DNA from: Bog-473 sp963807775
Lineage (GTDB): Bacteria; Actinomycetota; Acidimicrobiia; Acidimicrobiales; RAAP-2
Length of the DNA: 64,000 nucleotides
Assembly (NCBI GenBank): GCA_963807775.1
Contig: CAWECY010000010.1
Location: 1-64,000, forward strand
Direction: 5' to 3'
Position numbers and translations under genes: made by a program. The notes below the pieces were generated by a model. It did no database searches. It was not told the origin of the DNA and saw only the letters and a list, made by a program, of their open reading frames with translations. This document shows, piece by piece, positions 39,144 through 48,457 of the stretch (the first letter of the stretch is position 1; each line of letters begins with the position of its first letter).

Positions 39144-39172
39144 TTGACTCAACTTGAAACGTCAGTTAAACC
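39144..39172 (+). promoter_or_regulatory. Candidate promoter of the cholesterol-oxidase-like gene
   Basis: TTGACT and TAAACC with a 17-bp spacer, about 48 bp upstream of the start codon at 39220; a GGGGGGAG ribosome site follows. The -35 is good, the -10 weak. Confidence 0.35.
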
Positions 39173-39219
39173 AGAAGTGGGATTAGGAAGTTTTCGGGTC
39201 CGTCTACGGGGGGAGTCCA

Positions 39220-41000
39220 ATGGACAAGGTGCATCAAGACAGCCCGCTGCAACCCAGTTCGCCCGGTAACCGAGGTTTGTCTCGACGCCAGTTCCTGGCC
39301 GCATCAGCCGGTGTGGCCACATTGAGCGCCTTCGAATGGACGCCGATTTTCCACGTCCCAGCAGCGAGCGCCCAAAGCACCCTCACTCCGCCACCGAACT
39401 TTCCCTCGTCCATCGCGCTCTATCAACAGGCCTTCCAGAACTGGTCTGGCGAGATCGTGCTCGAAAATGCTTGGACCTGTGCACCGACCTCGGCGGCCGA
39501 CGTCGTCACATTGGCCAACTGGGCATTCCCTCTGGGATACGAAGTCAGGGCGCGGGGAATGATGCACAACTGGTCGCCGTTGGTCATCCCGGTGGATTCC
39601 AGCGGGGCCGATCTCATCCTTGCCGACACAACCCAGTTCCTCACGGCCGTCGCCATTGACTCCTCCGGTTCGCCTGCCACTGTTACCGCTCAAAGCGGGG
39701 TAACGATGGACGTACTCCTGCAGGAACTGGAGAATGCCGGTCTGGGATTGACCGCACATCCAGCACCGGGCGACATAACGATAGGGGGAGCCCTCGCCAT
39801 CGATGGTCACGGCACGGCGGTTCCGGCCGAAGGTGAAACGATCATCCCGGGCCATACCTATGGCTCGCTCAGCAATCTCATCCTTTCTCTCACGGCGGTC
39901 GTGTGGAGCGCGTCTCAGGGCCAGTACGTGCTTCAAACTTTCGAGCGTTCGGACCCGGCAATCCAGCCTCTGTTAACCCATCTCGGGAGAACCTTTGTCA
40001 CAGAGGTGACTCTCCAGGTTGGCGCGAACACTCGGCTACGGTGCCAGAGCTTCGTCAATGTTCCGGCCAGCGCGCTCTTCGGAGCACCTGGTTCGAGCTC
40101 CCAGACGTTCGACTCGTACGTGGAGGAGTCCGGCCGGGTGGAAACGATCTGGTTCCCCTTCACGTCCGAGCCCTGGCTCAAGGTATGGACGATCGCACCC
40201 CAGCAGCCTCTGTTCTCACGCGAGGTCGACGCACCCTACAACTACATCTTCGCCGACGTCATCCCAGAGACGCTCTCCGGACTCATCAAAGACATCCTGG
40301 AGGGTGATGTCAGCGTCACACCAACATTCGGTCAAGCCGAGCTGGCCATCGTTGCCGCAGGGCTCCTCAGCACCCTCACTGCCGACATCTGGGGCTGGGC
40401 CAAGGATCTCCTCCTCTACGTCAAACCGAGCACGCTACGAGTAACGGCCAATGGATATGCCGTACTGACCAGTCGTGCCAATATCCAGCAGGTGATCTAC
40501 GACTTCATTACCTTCTACGAGAACCAGGTGGCCGCCTATCAGGCGGAGGGAAACTATCCCATGAACGGCCCAGTTGAGATCCGGGTCACCGGTCTCGACG
40601 TAGCCCAGCGATGTCATGATCGCCTCCGCAACGACGCCCCAGCTGTCGGCATTGCGATCCCCGACCAGACCAGCCGGACTGGAACGTGGCCGTCTGGTTC
40701 GACATTCTCACCATGCCCGGGACGCCGACCTCAGACCAGTTCTACCAGGACATCGAACAGTGGATGTTCACCAACTACACCGGCTCGTACGCCGCGGTCC
40801 GTCCCGAGTGGTCCAAGGGATGGGCATACACCGATACCGCAGCATGGTCCAACCCACAATGTTGAGCACCACGATTCCCCGCAGCCATCAATGCCGGGCA
40901 GAGCGTTGGTGACAACTGGACCTCAGCGCTTGCCACCCTCGATACCTATGATCCGTACAAGGTGTTCAGCAACGCGTTCCTCAACTCCTTTATGACCTGA
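39220..41000 (+). pseudogene. Secreted FAD-linked cholesterol-oxidase-like enzyme, several frame breaks
   Basis: Tat signal SRRQFLAASAGVATLSAF (about 21-40). FAD-binding PCMH fold with GYEVRARGMMHNWSPLVIPV and GLTAHPAPGDITIGGALAID, then a substrate-binding domain, as in the covalent-FAD (type II, Brevibacterium-like) cholesterol oxidases. Frame is clean to about 40615 (EIRVTGLDVAQR), then needs indels near 40615, 40680 and 40875; the tail reads DWNVAVWFDILTMPGTP and DTYDPYKVFSNAFLNSFMT to TGA 41000. Restored length about 593. Oxidises a 3-beta-hydroxysteroid or related alcohol outside the cell. Confidence 0.75.
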
Positions 41001-41111
41001 GATTCGCGAGAACCGCCGCGGCAACCACCAGGTCACGAAGAGAGTGGCCCTGTGCCGGCAATGTATGGGGACAGGCCAACTCCGCATTCCTGCGTCGAAT
41101 ACATTGACCCT

Positions 41112-41726
41112 GTGACGACGGTCCGACTGGCAACGCTCAACGACCTTCCGCAAATGGCGCGTGTCCAAGTGCGGGCATTTGAGGACGACCCGTTGATTAC
41201 ATGGATGCTTCCTCCCGACGACTTTGACCGAAGAGCCACGCTGTTGTTCGACTGCATGATTCGCGCATCCATGATCCACGAGAGCATCTACACGACCGAC
41301 GATGGTGTTTGTGCGGCGGTGTGGGCGCCGCCAGAATCCTGGGCCTTCTCCGAGGAGCAGATCGGGATGATGGCCGGACCATTTGCTGAGGCGGCGGGTG
41401 AGAGAGTCGATCTTGCCTCAGGCGTTCTGACCGAGATGGCAGAAGTGCACCCAGCTGAGGCCCATTGGTACCTCGAAGTTCTGGGCACACATCCCGACTG
41501 GCAGAGGCGCGGAATTGCTTCGGCAGTCCTTGCCCCGGTCTTGGGTCATTGCGACGCCGACGGTCTTCCCGCCTACCTTGAGACGCAGCGGGAGAGCAAC
41601 GTCCCGTTCTACCGTCGTCATGGATTCGAGGTCATTGGCACGAAGCAGCTCTCAAACGGGGGACCGAATATGTGGCTGATGTGGCGGGAGGTGAGACCTA
41701 TAGCCCCGTCCATTGACGGCCGATGA
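41112..41726 (+). CDS. GNAT-family N-acetyltransferase
   Basis: 204 residues from GTG 41112 (VTTVRLATLNDLPQMARVQV); an upstream ATG (41052) adds 20 unconvincing residues. Acetyl-CoA loop HPDWQRRGIASAVLAPVL and NVPFYRRHGFEVIGT are typical. Acceptor unknown. Confidence 0.82.
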   Translation: MTTVRLATLNDLPQMARVQVRAFEDDPLITWMLPPDDFDRRATLLFDCMIRASMIHESIYTTDDGVCAAVWAPPESWAFSEEQIGMMAGPFAEAAGERVDLASGVLTEMAEVHPAEAHWYLEVLGTHPDWQRRGIASAVLAPVLGHCDADGLPAYLETQRESNVPFYRRHGFEVIGTKQLSNGGPNMWLMWREVRPIAPSIDGR

Positions 41727-41874
41727 CGCCAATCTCCAAGCAGAGACCAAGGTCGGGGCAATGGAAAGATGTCCGGTCCCAGCGGTCTCGTCCCCTAGCC
41801 CGAAAGTGCCTGCTTCGGTCCGGCACGCCAGCCCGGCAGCGAGGACTACTACTAGGACACTTAGCTGAACAGCG

Positions 41875-42393
41875 TCATTCTGCGGGGTGGATCAATTCGT
41901 TCAAAGGGGCGTCGGAGTTCACCAATGCTTGCGCCTGAATCGCGCCAGTTATTGGAAGATTGGTCGAACCGAGCGCCCCAATCTGCGAGAGAAGGGAGGC
42001 CTGGTCCCAATAGATGTGCTCGGAAAGGACCTTCTCGTCCTCGAAGGCCATCACCACCACCACGGGGAGTTCCACCTTGCGGCCGGTCGGTGCAATGCCC
42101 GGAAGCCAGAACGGCATCTCGACAGTATGGGTGAATCTCATGACCAACTCGTCTACAACTCGTTCGGTGCCAACGGTTCGAGATACCTGCTCGACCTCCG
42201 TGTCCGCCGGCCATGCGGGTATGAACGAGTCGCGGTAGAACGTATGGAGCTGATCAGTGTTACGACCGCCGGTGAGCACTGGCACATGAATGACGGTCGG
42301 ATGATCGACCATCGTCTCCATAGTTGCATCAGCATCTCTGGCTTGGAACTCGAGCCCAACGTGCTCATCGAACAGCCGACCCAGATCAGACAT
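41875..42393 (-). CDS. SnoaL-like (NTF2-fold) protein
   Basis: 172 residues from ATG 42393, preceded by GGGAGC. Starts MSDLGRLFDEHVGLEFQARD, continues HPTVIHVPVLTGGRNTDQLH and FWLPGIAPTGRKVELPVVVV, EHIYWDQASLL: the cone-shaped NTF2/SnoaL fold of polyketide cyclases and ketosteroid-isomerase-like proteins. Function unknown. The longer upstream frame is rejected. Confidence 0.75.
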   Translation of the reverse strand: MSDLGRLFDEHVGLEFQARDADATMETMVDHPTVIHVPVLTGGRNTDQLHTFYRDSFIPAWPADTEVEQVSRTVGTERVVDELVMRFTHTVEMPFWLPGIAPTGRKVELPVVVVMAFEDEKVLSEHIYWDQASLLSQIGALGSTNLPITGAIQAQALVNSDAPLNELIHPAE

Positions 42394-42625
42394 CGCTAGC
42401 TCCCAAGGTCTGCGGTTGACGGCGGAACCTACCGCCGACCGGATCGCTGGTGGCAACCATAACGAGCTTACGTTGGGGGTGAAAGGCGACGCTGTCCCGG
42501 CGTTGAGGTGGAACGGGGGGGGCACCCCCGGGTGCGAATTCTGGCCCGGCAGGGGCAACATGGGGATAGCTGGGCGACCCTGGATTGTTGTCACACACCG
42601 GATCTCTACGTAATGTCTGACCGAT

Positions 42626-42766
42626 ATGGCCGACGAACCCGTAGCCGCAATCGAAGCGATAACCAAGCGCATCATCGAAGCGATCGATGGCGACGCCCCG
42701 GCGGATGATCTTTGCAAGTTAGCGGAGGCTCGCGCCTGGCTGATCTGGCCCAATCAGCCCCACTAA
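42626..42766 (+). CDS. 46-residue hypothetical helical peptide
   Basis: MADEPVAAIEAITKRIIEAI starts a 46-residue, acidic, amphipathic helical peptide ending AWLIWPNQPH. Good amino-acid balance but no ribosome site. Uncertain. Confidence 0.35.
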   Translation: MADEPVAAIEAITKRIIEAIDGDAPADDLCKLAEARAWLIWPNQPH

Positions 42767-43106
42767 CTGGTGCCATTAGTGGGGCGACTAGTAGATGGCG
42801 ACGGATGGCCCCTGGCGGAGACCCGACGCTGAAGAACGTACGGCGACAGTCTCCTCCGATTCGGCCCGGTGCCATTGCGCTTTGGTGCTTTGGACGTTGC
42901 GCTGCGCCGGCCGTTTTGGCCCGCGCGTCGGTCCTGGCTCCTCTCTCCCAAAGGGAGGCGGTGTGAACCGGGCGCCGATAGCCGCCGAACCGGCAGCATC
43001 GATTGGGGACATTTGCCCCAGGGCCTTGAATTACGGCCAGCATTGGCGGCACGTCGATTGGCACAACCCTGGCTACCAGTCCGTACACCCCTTACGTCGT
43101 GTTCGG
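42767..43106. other. Intergenic region
   Basis: 340 bp between a small frame and the end of the ribosomal-protection gene. Nothing recognised. Confidence 0.4.
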
Positions 43107-44593
43107 TCATAACAGACGATTTCTTGCCCGAGTCGAAGACCGATTCGGCAGCTTGCCTCGAACCGGCTGATGCCCTTCAAAGGTCGATTCAACGTTGCCA
43201 TCACCGCCGGTGAGTCCCGGCACCTGTCTCAGGAACTCGCGCGATCGATCTGCCGGCATTGTCGCTTCAATGGTCGAAAATCGGCCTTCGGCCAGAGTCT
43301 GCTCAACAAGACCACCCAGTTGGGCTATCGCGTTGAGCAGACCCCTGATGCTTTTGGAAGGCGCCTCGATGCTGAGGCGTAACACTGGTTCGCAGACAGA
43401 AGTGCCAGCCCGCTGGAGGGCCAGCATAAGCACTACCGGGGTGAGTTTTCGAAAATCAGCGCTTGTTGTGCGTGCCATCGGGACCGTCGGCTTCGCTGGT
43501 CCGTCCGAGACGTAGTAATCGCACTTAGTCAGGGTCACGACACAATCGGTGACCTCCCATCCGTGTAGACCTCTACGAAACGCTCGGTGGATGTACTCCG
43601 TCAAATGGTCAACGAAGAGGCTCTGCGTCTTATAGATGTACAAAGGTACCGATCGTTCATCGACATCGAGTCGGACCTTCACGCCTGATGCGACGGGGCC
43701 AGGGTCTATCCGGAGAGCGATAGTAGCCATGTAAGGATTGGCGTCGGAAGTCAGCAGCTCCGCAGCTTCGCTGCTGCGAATGGGACGCTCGATATAGATC
43801 GTCGTCGACTCGCGGAATCCGACCTCTATCCCATAGTCGTCCGCGAGCGTGGACTGAATGACTTCCTTCTGAACCTCGCCATAGAGCGACACGGACGTTT
43901 CGTTGAGATCCGCGTCCTCTCGCACCCTGATAAATGGATCCTGCTCCGCCAGCTCCCTAAGCGCCACTCTCAATCGGGCTCGATCGTCTGGGTCATGGGC
44001 TTCGACAACCGACTCCATCGCTGGTGAGGCGAACTGTTGATCGGATTCGTCGGTGCCAAACTGACCGATGCGGTCACCGATCTGGACTTTGCGCAGACCC
44101 CAGATCCTTCCGATGTTGCCGGCCGAGACCGACGTCATCGTTTGATGAGTCGGGCGATCAAAAGTGGCGATCGCGGTCACCTTATCGATGTGTCTTTCGC
44201 CATAGACGAGCCGATCGCGGATTCGGATGGTGCCTGAGAACAGCCGTACGTAAGCGATCTTCTCCCGTGACGCTCCACGCTCGATCTTGAACACTGTGCC
44301 TGACGCTTGCGCGTCAGGATCGCCGAGGGCGTCGGAGGGGAGCAGATCAGTGATTCCGGAGATCAATGACTCTATGCCGGCACCAGTACGGGCAGACCCA
44401 AAGAACACTGGATGAACAAGACCTTGCTGCGTTTGAACTCGTAGCTGGTCTTGAAGTCGTTCAAGTGGAAGATGACACTCGGACTCGATGAAGCCGGTCA
44501 GAATCTGCTCATCGTGTTCCGCGAGTGCTTCTACGAGTAACGAACGATATTCAGTGTCGTCTACTCCCCACGGGGCGAAATCGGCCAACCTAG
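43107..44593 (-). pseudogene. C-terminal part of a Tet/OtrA-type ribosomal protection protein (domains II-V)
   Basis: Frame from the CTAG junction (first residues RLADFAPWGVDDTEY) to TGA 43107, 494 residues. EF-G-like domains II-V: domain II GTVFKIERGASREKIAYVRL, domain IV VYIYKTQSLFVDHLTEYIHR-like segment, VTDCVVTLTKCDYYVS and a C-terminal domain V. Ribosomal protection proteins of this group (OtrA, TetB(P), Tet(M)) remove tetracycline from ribosomes. Here it lacks its GTPase domain, which lies 8 kb away at 52640-53133, beyond the IS stack. The native function in this host is unproven. Confidence 0.85.
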
Positions 44594-44661
44594 TGCCGTG
44601 ACCGGCAACGTTGGTGGGGCGCGTCCACCACTTTGATCTTCGGGTCGCGCAAAGTGGTGCC

Positions 44662-45406
44662 ATGGCAGAACGCGTGGCAGTGCGGGACATCACCAACGAA
44701 GAGGGACGAAAGCTCCTCTCGATCGTGCGCCGGGGCTCGGGCTCGGTGGTGCGATGGCGAAGAGCCCAGATCGTGCTCTGGTCGGCCCAGAGGATGGACG
44801 TCCCGGCCATCGCCAAGATCGCCTTCACCTCAGAAGACCGGGTCAGAGAGGTCATCCACAACTTCAACGCCGACGGGTTCGATTCGTTGGCCGCCAAGTA
44901 CTCGGGCGGCCGACCACCGAAATTCACCCTGCCCGAGCGCCGGGAGATCAAAAAGATCGCCTTGTCACGACCGGTCGACCACGACCTGCCCTTTTCCACC
45001 TGGAGCTTGTCCAAGCTGGCCGAGTTCCTCGTCGCCGAGGGGGTGGTCGACGACATCAGCCACGAGGGTCTGCGCGTGCTCCTCCGCGAGGAGGGTGTCT
45101 CCTTTCAAGTGATCAAGACCTACAAACAGTCCAATGACCCCGACTTCGAGGCCAAGAAGAACCGGGTGCTCGAGCTCTATGAAATTGCCGATGGCAAGGC
45201 AAAACCGAAGAAGGGCGACCCCGGCGTCGTCATCTGCATGGACGAGTTCGGCCCGCTCAACCTCTTGCCCCGGCCGGGCAAGCAGTGGGCGCCGAGAATC
45301 GTTAAAGGCGAAGGGTGCGAAGAACCACGACGCCGGCGCCGCCGGGCCACCTACACCCGCAAGAACGGGGTCCGTCATCTGATGGCCGCCTACGACCTGA
45401 ACCAGG
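44662..45406 (+). pseudogene. IS630-1 transposase, N-terminal part
   Basis: From ATG 44662 (MAERVAVRDITNEEGRKLLS). Two helix-turn-helix segments (WRRAQIVLWSAQRMDVPAIA; WSLSKLAEFLVAEGVV), first catalytic Asp in VVICMDEFGPLNLLPRPGKQ. Cut at AYDLNQ by IS21. The rest is at 48052-48446; joined, the reading is NQ-DKIYGHVK in frame. Confidence 0.85.
45401..45406. repeat. IS21 target-site duplication (left copy)
   Basis: ACCAGG here and at 48052-48057. Removing IS21 and one copy restores the IS630 transposase frame exactly. Confidence 0.88.
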
Positions 45407-45545
45407 TGTAAATGCTGATCGAAAATCGGAGCACCTGCTGACGCTTTCGCGCTGATCGAAAATCGGAGCACCCGACCATCCCCGGACCTGTCCGTGCCGG
45501 CTCCCAGGCTTCCCGTCTGGAGCTGGGCGAGCAGACGGGAGAAGG

Positions 45546-47042
45546 GTGCACACCGACATGGAGATGTGGACTGAGATCAGGAGAAAAGTCCTGGTCGAGG
45601 GTACCTCGAAGCGCTCGATTCTCAGGGAGTACAAAGTCAGCTCCGGGGTCCTCGAAAAGATCCTGACCCACGCTGAACCTCCCGGCTACCGCCAGAGCGT
45701 CCCTCGCCCCAAACCCCAGCTGGGCCAGTTCATCCCGGTGATCGAGCAGATCCTGGGAGACGACAAGACGGCCCCACCCAAGCAGCGCCACACGGCCAAG
45801 CGGATCTACGAGAGGCTGCGCGACGAGTACGGCTACACCGGGTGCTCCTCCCAGGTCAGGGCCGCCGTGGCCCGGGTCAAGCGCAATCACCTCGAGGTGT
45901 TCGTGCCGCTCAGCCACCCGCCGGGCCGGGCCCAGTTCGACTTCGGTGAGGCGACCGTGATCATCGCCGGGGAGGAAACCAAGGCCGCGCTGGCGGTCAT
46001 GACCCTGCCCTATTCGGACGTCTACTTCCTGAGCGCCTATCCCCGCGAGTGCACCGAGACCTTCCAGGCCGGCCACATCGCCGCCTTCGAGTTCTTCGGT
46101 GGCGTCCCGACCCGGACCTCCTATGACAACACCTCCATCGCGGTGAGCAAGGTGGACGGGCGTGACCGGGTGCTGACCACCGAGTTCTTGCGACTCGAAT
46201 CCCACTTCCTCTTCGAGCACCACTTTTGTCGGGTGGGCCGGGGCAACGAGAAGGGCCATGTGGAGACCCATGTCGGCTATGCCCGGCGCAACCTGTTGGT
46301 GCCGGTGCCGTCATTCGCATCATGGGCGGCGTTCAACGAGTACCTGGCTGCCGCCTGTTATGCCGACCTGTTCCGCCGGGTCCGGGGCAAGACGGACACC
46401 AAGGCCGAGAGGCTGGAAACCGACCGGGCGGCCCTGCTGGGGCTGCCGGCCGAGTCCTTCGAGGCCCGCCGGGTTGAACAACGCGGCGCCAACTCGCTCT
46501 CCTTGGTGCGTTTCGACTGCAACGACTACTCGGTGCCGACCGCGTTCGCCCATCATGACGTCACCGCCATCGGCGGGACCGAGGAGGTCCGCCTTCTCGT
46601 CGGCGCCGAGGTGGTGGCCACCCACCCGCGCTGTTGGGCCAAAGAGCAGGTCCGCTTCGACCCGACGCACTACCTGGCCCTGTTGGAACGAAAGCCCGGT
46701 GCCCTTGACGTCGCTCGTCCCCTGGAGGGCTGGAACCTGCCCGAGTGCTTCTTGACCTTGCGCCGGCGCCTCGAAGCCGATTCAGGGTGGGCCGGGACAC
46801 GTGACTACATCAAGGTGCTGCGCCTCATGGAGTCGGCCACGCTCAAAGAGCTGACGGCTGCGGTCACTCAGGCCCTCTCCATCGGGGTCAGCGGGTCTGA
46901 CGCCATTGGGCTGATCCTTTTGCACTCCAAGGAGCGTCCGGTCGCCCTCTTCAGCCTCGACAGCCACCCCCACCTCAAAGAAGTCGCCATCGAAGCACCC
47001 GACCTCGACGCCTATCGGGCGCTGACCGAGATCGGGGCCTGA
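45546..47042 (+). CDS. istA: IS21-family transposase IstA
   Basis: 498 residues. N-terminal HTH (SKRSILREYKVSSGVLEKIL), DDE core with AQFDFGEATVIIAGEETKAA (first Asp), PTRTSYDNTSIAV (second Asp) and GRGNEKGHVETHVGYARRN (Glu), C-terminal beta-barrel. Uses GTG 45546 or ATG 45558. Cuts and joins IS21 ends with IstB as helper. Confidence 0.93.
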   Translation: MHTDMEMWTEIRRKVLVEGTSKRSILREYKVSSGVLEKILTHAEPPGYRQSVPRPKPQLGQFIPVIEQILGDDKTAPPKQRHTAKRIYERLRDEYGYTGCSSQVRAAVARVKRNHLEVFVPLSHPPGRAQFDFGEATVIIAGEETKAALAVMTLPYSDVYFLSAYPRECTETFQAGHIAAFEFFGGVPTRTSYDNTSIAVSKVDGRDRVLTTEFLRLESHFLFEHHFCRVGRGNEKGHVETHVGYARRNLLVPVPSFASWAAFNEYLAAACYADLFRRVRGKTDTKAERLETDRAALLGLPAESFEARRVEQRGANSLSLVRFDCNDYSVPTAFAHHDVTAIGGTEEVRLLVGAEVVATHPRCWAKEQVRFDPTHYLALLERKPGALDVARPLEGWNLPECFLTLRRRLEADSGWAGTRDYIKVLRLMESATLKELTAAVTQALSIGVSGSDAIGLILLHSKERPVALFSLDSHPHLKEVAIEAPDLDAYRALTEIGA

Positions 47043-47173
47043 GCGCATTTCCCCAGGTCGACTCCTGGCCCCCCGATCCCACCACCGCGGATTCAGCGCC
47101 TCTCGGGGCAACTGAGCGCCCGGCATCACCGTCTCGGCGCAGATAGCGCCGTGATCAGAAAGGAGCACCACCA

Positions 47174-47986
47174 ATGAAGACCCTCGAAGCGAAGTCCCTC
47201 GTCCTGCTACGCCATCATCTCAAGGCTCTCCGGCTGCCGACGGTCGGCGCCGAGTGTGAGAAGGTGGCCAAGCAGGCCGCGCTCGACAACGTCGACCACC
47301 TCACCTACCTGCTCCAGCTCTTGGAGCTCGAACTGCTCGACCGCGAGAAGCGTGCGGCGGAGCGCCGGCTCAAGGCAGCGCGCTTTCCGACCATCAAGAC
47401 GCTCGACACGTTCGACTTTGCGGCCCGCCCGTCGGTCAACAAGGTCCTGATCTCAGAACTGGCGCGCTGTGAGTACATCGACAAGCGGGAGAACGTTTTG
47501 ATGATCGGAAACCCCGGCACCGGGAAAAGTCACTTGGCCACGGCGTTGGCCGCCCAGGCCTGTGCCAAGGGTTACCGGGTCCGCTTCTTTCGCACCACCG
47601 AGCTCGTGACCGCCCTCATAGAAGCCCGAGACGAGCGGACGTTCCTGCGGCTCAAGGGCCAGCTGGCCAAGCTGGATCTCCTCGTCCTTGACGAGCTGGG
47701 CTACGTCCCCGCATCCAAGGTCGGTGCCGAACTGCTCTTCGATGTCATCTCCACGGCCTACGAACGAACCAGCCTGATCGTGACCAGCAATTTGCCCTTC
47801 GAATCGTGGACCGAGGTGCTGGGCTCCGAACGCCTCACTGGAGCCACGCTCGACCGCCTGACCCATAGGTGCCGAATCATCGAGACCAAGGGCGAGAGCT
47901 ACCGACTCCGAGACGCCAAGGCTAGGACCACCCGATCCGCCAAATCGGTCACCACGCCGGTGGACGCGACTGAGACCTCAAGCTAA
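47174..47986 (+). CDS. istB: IS21-family helper ATPase IstB
   Basis: 270 residues. Walker A GNPGTGKSHLATALA, Walker B LLVLDELGY, sensor region VTSNLPFESW. DnaC-like AAA+ ATPase that selects the target and activates IstA. GAAAGGAGCACCACC ribosome site precedes the ATG. Starts 131 bp after istA. Confidence 0.93.
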   Translation: MKTLEAKSLVLLRHHLKALRLPTVGAECEKVAKQAALDNVDHLTYLLQLLELELLDREKRAAERRLKAARFPTIKTLDTFDFAARPSVNKVLISELARCEYIDKRENVLMIGNPGTGKSHLATALAAQACAKGYRVRFFRTTELVTALIEARDERTFLRLKGQLAKLDLLVLDELGYVPASKVGAELLFDVISTAYERTSLIVTSNLPFESWTEVLGSERLTGATLDRLTHRCRIIETKGESYRLRDAKARTTRSAKSVTTPVDATETSS

Positions 47987-48051
47987 CTTCACACTGACCA
48001 AGTGCTCCGATTTTCGACCGGCGCGCGCTGCGATATTGGATCGGCATACAC

Positions 48052-48446
48052 ACCAGGACAAGATCTACGGCCACGTCAAGTTGAAGAAGGACCGGACGAC
48101 GTTCCTCGAGTTCTGCCGCTACCTGCGCACCTTGTACCCACCGAACGTCCGCATCGCCATCGTCATGGACAACTTCAGTCCGCATCTCTCGACCAAGGTC
48201 GATTCGCGCGTGGGCGACTGGGCCGAAGCCAACAACGTCGAACTGGCGTATGTGCCAACCAACGCCAGCTGGATGAACCGGATCGAGGCCCAGTTCCAGG
48301 CGCTGCGTTACTTCACCCTCGACGGCACCGACCACCGCTCACACGAGGAGCAGAACTCGATGATCCGTCGCTACATCATTTGGCGCAACCGCAACGCTCA
48401 CGACAAAACGTTACGTGAACTGGTAAAGCGCGCAAACGTTGCCTGA
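48052..48446 (+). pseudogene. IS630-1 transposase, C-terminal part
   Basis: Carries the second Asp (IAIVMDNFSPHLS) and catalytic Glu (NASWMNRIEAQFQALRYFTL) of the DDE site, ending LRELVKRANVA at TGA 48446. Continuation of 44662-45406. Confidence 0.85.
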
Positions 48447-48457
48447 CGCGGCACTAG

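Larger units (their letters stand above)
45407..48051 (+). mobile_element. IS21-family element nested in IS630-1
   Basis: About 2,645 bp with istA and istB. The left end starts TGTAAATG and carries two copies of GCTGATCGAAAATCGGAGC (45414 and 45451); the right end has the inverted match GTCGAAAATCGGAGCAC (48002-48018). Multiple terminal repeats are characteristic IstA-binding sites. Flanked by a 6-bp ACCAGG duplication. Confidence 0.88.
44594..48453 (+). mobile_element. IS630-family element 1, interrupted by IS21
   Basis: Terminal repeats TGCCGTGACCGGCAACGTT and, at the right end read inward, TGCCGCGTCAGGCAACGTT (16 of 19 match), directly flanked by CTAG on both sides. Without the nested IS21 and one ACCAGG copy the element is 1,209 bp, normal for IS630. 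Confidence 0.88.

Noticed and set aside
44594..45056. N-terminal 155 residues of the minus frame leading into the ribosomal protection C-part
   Set aside because: They are antisense to the IS630-1 transposase; the true N-terminus is at 52640-53133.
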